DNA of 64,000 nucleotides from NCBI GenBank assembly GCA_905479995.1, contig CAJQON010000018.1, forward strand, positions 124,001 to 188,000, in the 5' to 3' direction. This DNA is from an uncultured Flavobacteriales bacterium (GTDB lineage: Bacteria > Bacteroidota > Bacteroidia > Flavobacteriales_E > Vicingaceae). The notes beneath the pieces are model-generated. The model searched no databases. It had not been told where the DNA came from and saw only the letters and a list, made by a program, of their open reading frames with translations. The translations under genes were made by a program, and so were the position numbers. Shown here in pieces: positions 8,381 to 15,888 of this stretch (position 1 is its first letter; the number at the start of each line of letters is the position of its first letter).

Positions 8381-9589
8381 CTATTTCATTTTTACAATTC
8401 GTTTAACCACCTGAGTTTTTTCGTTAAAAGCCCTAACAAAATATGTGTTTGCAGGAAGGCTGTTTAGATCAACTACCGCGCTACTCGTTACTATTTTTTG
8501 TACATAAACTCTTCTCCCCAGGTAATCTTGTACTTCAATAGTTATTGGGTAGATTGTGTTTTCCGAGAGTTGCACGGTAAAACCATTTTCAAATGGATTA
8601 GGGTAAATACTCATTTCGGTTATTGGTTCACAACTAAGAGCCCTAACTCCGTGGTACTCGAATGCTCCATTAAAATCGGTTTGCTTTAGGCGGTAATAAG
8701 CTGTTTCACCTATTGGATTATCATCTGTCCAAGTATAGTTATTAATAACACGGCTGTTTCCATTTCCGATTACTGTTCCAGCAGGTTCAAAATTAATTGC
8801 ATCGCTACTTCTTTCAATGGTAAAATAATCGTTGTTTGTTTCTGTTGCTGTTGACCAATTCAGTTCAACAGTATTTGAATTACATTCAGAACTAAATGTA
8901 GTTAATTCTACAGGTAAGGCTAATGCAACAGAAATATCATCAATTCCCATTCTTAATGCTCCATTAGCTACTGCGCTCTCCATATTACTATCATCATCAT
9001 GAGGCATGAATTTAATGGTTTGGCTTGTCCCGGTGGCACTGAAAGTAATCGTACGTTGCTCCCATGTTGCTTTTTTATCTGGATAAGTATAACCCGGTGC
9101 GCATGAAGTTGATACAGTAGTATCTATTAATGTATTTCCAATATACACTCTCCACCCCCCTGAATCGTCCAAACAATTGTCCTGCTTTATAACTGCTTGG
9201 TAGAAGGTAATGGTATATTGATCGCCAATATTAAAACCACTTACTGTTTGTTGAATCCCTTCGTCAAATACAACAGACCCACTAGGTGTTGATAATCTAA
9301 CTGCACTTACAAAGGTGGAGTCAGTATAGGCATATGCACGATAAGAACTGCAACCAGGGGCACAATAATAGTTACTATCTGCTATATCTGGAGTTACACC
9401 AAAAGAATGTGTAGCTGTACAAACAGCATCACCAAGTGGGACATTGGTCCAACCAGCAGGATTATTTGAAGTACCAACAGAGCCAGTTAAATCACCATTT
9501 GTAAAACTTTGTGCATTAGCAGTAGTTACACTACTAATAAATAATAGGATAAAAGTAAGAGAGGATAATGTTTGATAGAAATTTTTCAT
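8381..9589 (-). CDS. T9SS-secreted protein with type A sorting domain
   Basis: 402 residues. There is an N-terminal signal peptide ending in ANAQ, then a Cys-containing beta-sandwich-like region (about 30-225) resembling carbohydrate-binding or PEP-CTERM-type jelly rolls, with Asp/Asn-rich loops. A linker in the style LPVELTTFSSECN...VELNWSTATETNN (about 227-255) is typical of these secreted proteins. The C-terminal sorting domain (about 325-402) has the SIYPNPFENGF motif and ends VKRIVKMK. It should be exported by Sec, moved across the outer membrane by T9SS, and attached or released. No enzyme motif is visible. Confidence 0.9.
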   Translation of the reverse strand: MKNFYQTLSSLTFILLFISSVTTANAQSFTNGDLTGSVGTSNNPAGWTNVPLGDAVCTATHSFGVTPDIADSNYYCAPGCSSYRAYAYTDSTFVSAVRLSTPSGSVVFDEGIQQTVSGFNIGDQYTITFYQAVIKQDNCLDDSGGWRVYIGNTLIDTTVSTSCAPGYTYPDKKATWEQRTITFSATGTSQTIKFMPHDDDSNMESAVANGALRMGIDDISVALALPVELTTFSSECNSNTVELNWSTATETNNDYFTIERSSDAINFEPAGTVIGNGNSRVINNYTWTDDNPIGETAYYRLKQTDFNGAFEYHGVRALSCEPITEMSIYPNPFENGFTVQLSENTIYPITIEVQDYLGRRVYVQKIVTSSAVVDLNSLPANTYFVRAFNEKTQVVKRIVKMK

Positions 9590-9610
9590 ACCGTTATTTT
9601 AGTTATAGAC

Positions 9611-9618
9611 CAAACTTA
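9611..9618 (-). promoter_or_regulatory. Candidate -7 promoter element for the T9SS cargo gene
   Basis: On the minus strand TAAGTTTG matches TAnnTTTG, 22 bp before the ATG. I see no good -33 TTTG at the usual distance. Confidence 0.35.
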
Positions 9619-9648
9619 GGTACAGTCTTAAAAGTAACTCTCACTTTT

Positions 9649-9674
9649 ATCAGTGATAATTGAAATTCACTGAT
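9649..9674. repeat. Inverted repeat upstream of the T9SS cargo gene
   Basis: Arms ATCAGTGA and TCACTGAT are separated by 10 bp. It lies just upstream of the candidate -7 element of the T9SS cargo gene and downstream of the TPR regulator gene, so it could be an operator or a weak terminator. Confidence 0.4.
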
Positions 9675-9804
9675 GAAAGGGAATTAAAAAGGGATTAAAC
9701 AAGGGAAAGGAAGGGCATTGTTTTTTGCTGAACTTAATAAAGTATAGGGCGTAACTTTATTTTGGAAACAACATGCTATTTGTAACAATAATCTAAGGAG
9801 GTAA

Positions 9805-11409
9805 TTAACCTTTTGTAGGGGTGTTTGACATTCGTGAAGCTCTAACGATTAATTCCAATTTTTTCTGACTTCTTTTGGTATCAACAAGATCAAAGTTGAG
9901 GTACATTTTTTTCAATGAAGAAGCTACCCCCTCAATACTTAAGGATATTTTATCAGCCAATTCCTGATTACTTATAACAGGGTTCTGATACAGAATAGTT
10001 AATATACTCCAATCTGTTGGATTCAATTTGATGTTAATATGACTTTCAATAACTTCTTTGTTGAGCTCCAAGTCGGCTTCTTTCTTTCCAGGAATTACAG
10101 CTTTAGAAAGTGCGCTTTCTTTTAAGAACTCCATTTCTTTTAAAAGTAATACCCTTTCGGTATTTAACTTGGTACGATTTCTAAAATAAAGAAACCCAGA
10201 AATAATCATGATAAAGATAAAACAGACAATCAATATTGTACGCTCTTTCTGATTTTTCAAATTGTCAATTTCTTTCTGTTTTTCATGTTTAGCTTTTTGT
10301 ATTGCAATTTTAGTAGTGTATTTATTTTTTTCTTGCTCTTCAATTATCAGTTTTTTAACTGCAGTATTATTTAAGCTATCCTTCATTTTTGTACCTAGTA
10401 CGTGCATTTCTAAAGCTTCTTTATATTGATGTTCCTTCACGTAAATATCGTGTAGTAATCTTGTAGCAATTACAATATTGGCGGGATAGCCAATTTGTTT
10501 TGAAATAATGAAGTTCTTTTGGCCGTATTCTTTTGCCTTTTCTATATCATTCTTTCTTAAGTAGTATTCACCTATATTTGTCAAAGAGACGGAAACCCAT
10601 GTTTTATAACCAATTTCTTCGTTAATTTTTAAACTTTGTAATAAATACTCAAGACCTTCCTCATCATTAGTTTGAATACATAATATCTCACCGATATTGT
10701 TCAGCGAAGTGGCCTGGTCGCTTTTGTTATTATTATTTTCGGCTATTTGCAAAGCCTCTTTCGAAAATTTCAAGGCTTTAGTCAGATCACCTTTACTCTG
10801 ATATATGCTTCCAATATTGTTTAATATGGTTGATGTTTCAGCTGTTCTATTTAGTTCATTGAAGATGGACAAACTGTTTAGAAAAGATTCTAATGCTTTA
10901 TCTTCATAGCCTTGATTGCTGTAGATAATAGCGATATTGTTATATGCAGTTGCTATTCCTTTTCTATTGCTAATTTCCTTGTTAATATTAAGTGAATTTG
11001 TGTAATTGTTTAGTGCTGCCAATAATTTACCTTGTAACTGTAGCACCTGACCAAAATCATTGTAGGTGTCAGCTAAATATTCCTTTAGTTTAAGCTTTTC
11101 TTTATTTGTAAGTGGATTCTTAAGCTTTTCTTTTATGAAACTGTGTGCCCAAGCATTGTATTTTGGCCATAGGTTATCATCAAAACTATTTTGTATGAAA
11201 GGAGATAGTGCGTTTAGTTTTGAGGTGTCATCTTTAGCTTCATGAAATGCTTTTAAAGCAGCTTCTAAATTAGATTTCTCTTCAGCAGATATGTTTTCAA
11301 GGATTAGACTATCCACCAAATAATACTCTTTATCGGCAAAGTTTTGAGCCAAGCAAAATGTTGAAAAACAAAGAGAAAATAATATGTGTAGGATTAAGCG
11401 CAGTAACAA
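9805..11409 (-). CDS. TPR-repeat membrane regulator with C-terminal HTH
   Basis: 534 residues. A signal peptide (residues 1-21, ending LAQ) is followed by tetratricopeptide repeats (about 100-330, e.g. ATAYNNIAIIYSNQGYEDKALE and ALKFSKEALQIAENN), a coiled coil (about 345-390), one transmembrane helix (about 393-412), and a cytoplasmic tail with a LuxR/winged-type helix-turn-helix (about 465-520, NQELADKISLSIEGVASSLKKMY). This layout, periplasmic TPR sensor plus helix plus DNA-binding tail, is a known Bacteroidota one-component membrane regulator design. Targets are unknown. The T9SS cargo and small membrane protein just downstream are plausible ones. Confidence 0.85.
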   Translation of the reverse strand: MLLRLILHILFSLCFSTFCLAQNFADKEYYLVDSLILENISAEEKSNLEAALKAFHEAKDDTSKLNALSPFIQNSFDDNLWPKYNAWAHSFIKEKLKNPLTNKEKLKLKEYLADTYNDFGQVLQLQGKLLAALNNYTNSLNINKEISNRKGIATAYNNIAIIYSNQGYEDKALESFLNSLSIFNELNRTAETSTILNNIGSIYQSKGDLTKALKFSKEALQIAENNNNKSDQATSLNNIGEILCIQTNDEEGLEYLLQSLKINEEIGYKTWVSVSLTNIGEYYLRKNDIEKAKEYGQKNFIISKQIGYPANIVIATRLLHDIYVKEHQYKEALEMHVLGTKMKDSLNNTAVKKLIIEEQEKNKYTTKIAIQKAKHEKQKEIDNLKNQKERTILIVCFIFIMIISGFLYFRNRTKLNTERVLLLKEMEFLKESALSKAVIPGKKEADLELNKEVIESHINIKLNPTDWSILTILYQNPVISNQELADKISLSIEGVASSLKKMYLNFDLVDTKRSQKKLELIVRASRMSNTPTKG

Positions 11410-11475
11410 CTTTATTTAATATTTATACTTGAACTGGATAAACAGAAGTTTCCTTATAACCAGTACTTTTTACAA

Positions 11476-12528
11476 CTAGTAATTAAGAACCCAAGCTTTA
11501 CTGTTGTGATCTTTTGCTGTTGCTAAAAAGGTAACCGCTTCTTTTCGGGTAACAAAACTGCTGTAGCTTACCGTCCACAAACCTTTTCGTTTGCCAATTA
11601 TTGAAGCACTAAATCCGTCTTTAGTCAATTTTTTAACCATCTTTCTGGCGTTTCGTTTCGAAGAAAAACAACCAGCAACGATGTGGTAGTGAAAGTTTTC
11701 ATTAGCCGAAGCAACATAAGTAGAAACTGCCGAAGCAACATCAAGCTCTTTAAGTTTAACTGTATAATCAGCTTCATCCAATTTAATGTCTAAAAAGTAG
11801 CTGTTTTCAGTTGCAATTGCTATCTGTTCTTTAACCAAGCTTTCAATAGGTTCTTCACTAATTTCAATAGCACTATTATTTGGTACATAAATGGCTTTTT
11901 CTGTAGCTTTTAACGGGTTAAAAGTAGCCATGTTTAAGTCTCCTGAAAGGTCATATTTACTTGGTATCCAAATGGCAAAAAATGCCAAAGGAATAGTTAT
12001 GGCTGCTGCTGCCATCCATTTTTTAGATTTTTTATTGCCTTCTTTCACAGCAGTTAAAGGAGCCGTTCTGTCCTTGAACTCTTTGGCAACTTTCTCTTCT
12101 ATCGTAGCTCTTTTTATAGGTTGTTTTTGAAAAACAGTTAACCCATGCGCGTCTAACAAATAATTAATATTGTCTTCAGGTTCAAAATTAAGGCGACTGT
12201 TTTTGTCTAACGACAACACACCAATTCCTTTTAAAACAACACGGGTTCCATTTCTTAAATTGCCGTTCATTTGAAGCACAGATCGCTCAATGTTCTTACA
12301 AGCGTTCGGGTAACTAATGCTTTCTTTTTGAGCCACATAGTTGGCCAATAAGCCATCGTTTGTCACCAAATTTTTGTTAAAAGAAATGCTTTTTGATGGT
12401 GGCGAAAACGTGTTTTGAATCGGGTTAATTTGTGCAGGCTTGTGGTTTCCAATAAACCCACCAAGGCCAGGAACAATAACACAGTCGTGTTTGTAAAGCA
12501 GTGCGGATATGTAATTGTCTAAAGCCAT
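11476..12528 (-). CDS. HU-CCDC81-like domain protein with SPOR domain
   Basis: 350 residues. The N-terminal 130 residues match the paired bacterial CCDC81-type HU domains found in Bacteroidota (opening MALDNYISALLYKHDCVIVPGLGGF). A transmembrane helix follows at about 168-190 (KWMAAAAITIPLAFFAIWI), and a C-terminal SPOR domain at about 278-350 begins YHIVAGCFSSKRNARKMV. SPOR domains bind denuded septal peptidoglycan, so the protein probably links a cytoplasmic HU-like module across the inner membrane to the division site. The DNA-binding ability of the HU-like part is unproven. Confidence 0.9.
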   Translation of the reverse strand: MALDNYISALLYKHDCVIVPGLGGFIGNHKPAQINPIQNTFSPPSKSISFNKNLVTNDGLLANYVAQKESISYPNACKNIERSVLQMNGNLRNGTRVVLKGIGVLSLDKNSRLNFEPEDNINYLLDAHGLTVFQKQPIKRATIEEKVAKEFKDRTAPLTAVKEGNKKSKKWMAAAAITIPLAFFAIWIPSKYDLSGDLNMATFNPLKATEKAIYVPNNSAIEISEEPIESLVKEQIAIATENSYFLDIKLDEADYTVKLKELDVASAVSTYVASANENFHYHIVAGCFSSKRNARKMVKKLTKDGFSASIIGKRKGLWTVSYSSFVTRKEAVTFLATAKDHNSKAWVLNY

Positions 12529-12574
12529 TTTTAAAAGGGAAGCGAAGGTATAAAAATAGCGAAAAGTTTAACGA

Positions 12575-13306
12575 CTAAAAAGAGATTTTTTTTAAATCTT
12601 CTGGAGTGTCAATGGCAATGGCTTCGTGCGTAGTTTCGGCAACTTTAATGGAATAGCCATTTTCAAGCCACCGCAGCTGTTCCAATCTTTCTTCTATTTC
12701 TAATGGACTAGGGCTTAATTGGCAAATTTCGGTTAACACCGTTTTCCTATAGCCATAAATGCCAATGTGCTTAAAGTAAGTTTTGTTTGCCAACCATTCC
12801 CTTTCATCCAAACCATCAATTACTGGAATGGGCTTTCTGCTAAACATTTTGGCAAAGTTTGCCGCATCTATTTCTACCTTTGGTCTGTTGGGATTTAGCA
12901 ACTCTTCAGTGTCGGTAATCTTTTTTACAAGAGTAGCTATTTGAGCGTTAGCATCATTAAAACAGGCACACAACTGGTCAATTTGTGCTGGATTTATAAA
13001 AGGCTCATCTCCTTGAATGTTAACAACAACATCAAAACTTCCCGTTGTCTTTTTGACAACTTCATTGCAGCGTAAGGTGCCATTTATATGTTCAGAAGAA
13101 GTCATTACCACATTTCCACCAAAGCTTTTCACGTGCTTAAAAATTCGGTCATCATCCGTTGCAACAACAACTTCTGTCAATAATTCTGATTTTTTTACCT
13201 GCTCATAAACACGCTGTATCATTGACTTTCCGCCAATGTTTATTAAAGGTTTTCCCGGAAAACGAGTAGAACCATATCGAGAAGGAATAATGCCTAAAGT
13301 CTTCAT
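12575..13306 (-). CDS. kdsB: 3-deoxy-manno-octulosonate cytidylyltransferase
   Basis: 243 residues, standard KdsB length. It activates Kdo with CTP to CMP-Kdo for attachment to lipid A, so it implies a Gram-negative LPS inner core. Signatures are the N-terminal nucleotide-binding loop GIIPSRYGSTRFPGKPL, the VVNIQGDEPFI segment with metal-binding Asp, and the late LEQLRWLENGY and IDTPEDL motifs. It is divergent from dprA with only 44 bp between starts, so the promoters must be compact or overlapping. Confidence 0.96.
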   Translation of the reverse strand: MKTLGIIPSRYGSTRFPGKPLINIGGKSMIQRVYEQVKKSELLTEVVVATDDDRIFKHVKSFGGNVVMTSSEHINGTLRCNEVVKKTTGSFDVVVNIQGDEPFINPAQIDQLCACFNDANAQIATLVKKITDTEELLNPNRPKVEIDAANFAKMFSRKPIPVIDGLDEREWLANKTYFKHIGIYGYRKTVLTEICQLSPSPLEIEERLEQLRWLENGYSIKVAETTHEAIAIDTPEDLKKISF

Positions 13307-13350
13307 ATTTTAAAATAAACGCTTAGTTTTAACGAAGGTATTAAAAAACT

Positions 13351-14454
13351 ATGGACGAATTACGAATTTCCCAAATCGCCATTACCAGTATACCTAACAT
13401 AGGTGATGTAACGGCAAAAAAATTGATTGCGTACTGCGGAAGCGCAACTCAAGTATTTAAAGAAAAAAAACAAGCCTTGGAAAAAATACCAGGTGTTGGC
13501 GGGTTGGTTATTAATGCTTTAAATTCTGGTAAAAAGGAAGCCTTTTTAATAGCGGAATCTGAGCTGAAGCAAGCAGAACATAATAATCATAAAATCTATT
13601 TTTATTTGGACGAGGATTATCCTCAACGCTTGTTTCATTGCGAAGATGGGCCTGTAATTTTGTATGCCAAAGGGAACACTAATTTTAATGTTGATCGCGT
13701 TGTGAGCATTGTTGGAACTAGAAACCCTACGGATTATGGCAAAAGCTTTTGTGAACAATTGTTGGAAGATTTAGCGCCCTATCAACCTTTAATTATTAGC
13801 GGGTTGGCTTATGGAATTGACGGTGTTGCCCACAAAGCAGCACTGAAGCATAAGCTTTCAACAATTGGTGTTTTGGCGCATGGTTTAGATCAACTTTATC
13901 CAACTCAACACAAGGCATTGTCAGAAAAAATGTTGGAGAATGGCGGGTTGATTTCAGATTTTAAAGTCGGTACTAAACCGGATAGAGAAAACTTTCCGAA
14001 ACGAAACAGAATTGTGGCTGGACTTTCTGATTTAACCATGGTAGTTGAATCGAGCAAAAAAGGTGGTTCTTTGATAACTGCACACATCGCAAACAATTAC
14101 AATCGAGATGTTTTTGCTGTTCCGGGCAAGCTTTCCGACAAACAATCTGAAGGGTGTAATAATTTAATTAAAACGAATAAAGCTGCGTTAATTGAGTCGG
14201 TAAAAGACATCGAATACATTATGGGCTGGCAGGCAGAAGCTATTGCAAAACCTGTTCAAACGCAAATGTTTGTTGCATTAACACCAGAGCAAAAAGTACT
14301 TACTGCGCTATTGGCCAAAACTGGTCAACTAACAATAGACCAAATAGCTTTAAACGCTCAATTTACAATGAGTCATACAGCTGCTTTATTGCTAGAATTG
14401 GAGTTTTCTGGTATAATTAAGCTTTTGCCGGGAAAGGTTTATCGGTTGGTATAA
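13351..14454 (+). CDS. dprA: DNA-processing protein DprA
   Basis: 367 residues. An N-terminal helix-hairpin-helix/SAM-like region (1-70) is followed by the Rossmann-like DprA core (about 75-290), with VSIVGTRNPTDYGK, ISGLAYGIDGVAHKAAL, GLDQLYPTQH and FPKRNRIVAGLSD, and a C-terminal winged helix (about 300-365). DprA loads RecA on incoming single-stranded DNA during natural transformation. It is widespread, so its presence alone does not prove competence. The stop is one base from the end of the convergent pyrophosphatase gene, leaving no room for a terminator between them. Confidence 0.95.
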   Translation: MDELRISQIAITSIPNIGDVTAKKLIAYCGSATQVFKEKKQALEKIPGVGGLVINALNSGKKEAFLIAESELKQAEHNNHKIYFYLDEDYPQRLFHCEDGPVILYAKGNTNFNVDRVVSIVGTRNPTDYGKSFCEQLLEDLAPYQPLIISGLAYGIDGVAHKAALKHKLSTIGVLAHGLDQLYPTQHKALSEKMLENGGLISDFKVGTKPDRENFPKRNRIVAGLSDLTMVVESSKKGGSLITAHIANNYNRDVFAVPGKLSDKQSEGCNNLIKTNKAALIESVKDIEYIMGWQAEAIAKPVQTQMFVALTPEQKVLTALLAKTGQLTIDQIALNAQFTMSHTAALLLELEFSGIIKLLPGKVYRLV

Positions 14455-14455
14455 T

Positions 14456-15112
14456 TTATTTGGCAGAATAATCTGTTATAGCTGATTGAAGTATTTCTTC
14501 TGCCTCACTTCTATCTCCAAAACCTTTAGACACTAATTTTCCTGGACCTTTATAATTGCTAAACCAAAGCTGAATAATTTCTGAGACTCCTTTATATTTT
14601 TCGTTTAACTCATTAATGCTATTTACATCATATAGTTTAGAATTAGCAGAAACAGCAATTAACTTGTCATCTTGCTCCCCTCTATCGAGCAAATATAACA
14701 CACCAATAATTTTACTTTTAACAACAGCACCTCTTTTTTCAGGAGGTCCTAAAACCAGAATATCTAATGGATCTCCATCTCCACCGTTTTCTTTCGATAA
14801 TAATGTTTGAGGTATCATACCATAATTGCCAGGATAACCAATGTAGTTTAAAACCCGATGTTTACCATTCACTTTTTCCCATTCTATTTGGCCAGTTGAC
14901 TTATTTAGCTCCCATTTTTGAACTGTACCAGAAGGAACTTCAATAATAGCATTAATGCTATTATCGTTATTTCTTGGGATAACATCAGTTAATAGGTTGA
15001 TAGATTGTTTGGTTGTATTAACCTTTAAAGCGTCATTTTTTGCAGTGGGTTCATTACATGAAAAAAGTAAAAAACCCGAAAATGTTATAAGTAATATGCT
15101 GTATCTCTTCAT
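14456..15112 (-). CDS. Family I inorganic pyrophosphatase, predicted lipoprotein
   Basis: 218 residues from the chosen Met (an in-frame Met four codons upstream is also possible). The chosen start gives a clean lipoprotein signal peptide ending in LLFSC, with Cys19 lipidated. The catalytic domain has the family I signature Asp cluster GGDGDPLDILVLGP, plus YPGNYGMIPQT upstream and a Lys-rich C-terminal part. It hydrolyses pyrophosphate. Unlike the usual cytosolic enzyme, the signal sequence places it in the periplasm or outer membrane, where it could release phosphate from pyrophosphate. Confidence 0.9.
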   Translation of the reverse strand: MKRYSILLITFSGFLLFSCNEPTAKNDALKVNTTKQSINLLTDVIPRNNDNSINAIIEVPSGTVQKWELNKSTGQIEWEKVNGKHRVLNYIGYPGNYGMIPQTLLSKENGGDGDPLDILVLGPPEKRGAVVKSKIIGVLYLLDRGEQDDKLIAVSANSKLYDVNSINELNEKYKGVSEIIQLWFSNYKGPGKLVSKGFGDRSEAEEILQSAITDYSAK

Positions 15113-15141
15113 TATGTCTGGCAATTTAACAGTTAAAATGA

Positions 15142-15888
15142 CTAGTTTCTATCTATATAAAAACTGTTGGCTTGCGCTAACGAGGTAAGCACTAAATCGT
15201 TAATGCATAAGTTTTCGGGAAGTGTTGTGGTGTAATAAATTACCGAGGCAACATCTTCTGCTGTCATTGGGGTGTAACCATTGTAAGCCGCTTTAGCTTT
15301 AGCTTTGTCTTGGTGAAAACGCACTTCAGAAAATTCGGTTTCAGCTGCTCCGGGACAAATTTGTGTGACCTTAATTTTGTCTTGTAGTAAGTCTATTCGC
15401 ATACTTTTTGAAATGGCATCAACAGCATGTTTGGTGGCACAATATACATTGCCTTTTTCATACGCTTCCTTTCCAGCTGTAGAACCAATGTTTATAATGT
15501 GTCCTTTTTGTTGTGCTTGAAAGAGTGGAATAACGGCTTTAGAGACGTATAATAGGCCTTTTACATTGGTGTCTATCATTTGGTCCCAATCATCAATAGA
15601 ACCATCTTGTATCTTGTCTAATCCGCTAGCTAATCCTGCATTGTTTATGAGCACATCAATGTTTAGCCATTCTTTGGGTAAAGAGCTGATGGCGGCTTGA
15701 ACTTCTTCTTTATTTCTTACATCAAAACAAAGCGCATAAACAGCTGTATCTAATGTTTCTTTTAAAGCAGTTAATCTGTCGTTTCTTCTTCCTGTAAGAA
15801 TAAGTCTATGGCCATTTTCGGCAAAAAGTTCTGCCGTAGCCTTTCCGAAACCAGAAGTGGCTCCAGTAATTAATATGGTTTTAGCCAT
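15142..15888 (-). CDS. Short-chain dehydrogenase/reductase (YdfG-like)
   Basis: 248 residues of a classical SDR: cofactor loop TGATSGFGKATAELF (about 8-22), NNAG (about 84-87), catalytic Ser in GSTAG, and Tyr-Lys in YCATK (about 150). The basic residues after the second beta strand (GRRNDR) favour NADP. It resembles the 3-hydroxy acid dehydrogenase/YdfG group, but the substrate cannot be told. Its ATG overlaps the stop of the upstream metalloprotease gene in the arrangement TAATG, so translation is probably coupled. Confidence 0.9.
   Translation of the reverse strand: MAKTILITGATSGFGKATAELFAENGHRLILTGRRNDRLTALKETLDTAVYALCFDVRNKEEVQAAISSLPKEWLNIDVLINNAGLASGLDKIQDGSIDDWDQMIDTNVKGLLYVSKAVIPLFQAQQKGHIINIGSTAGKEAYEKGNVYCATKHAVDAISKSMRIDLLQDKIKVTQICPGAAETEFSEVRFHQDKAKAKAAYNGYTPMTAEDVASVIYYTTTLPENLCINDLVLTSLAQANSFYIDRN

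Noticed and set aside
13120-13145. CACGTG inside kdsB as a third parS site
   Set aside because: The flanking bases fail at most fixed positions of the consensus; likewise the CACGTG near 47795 in mnmG.
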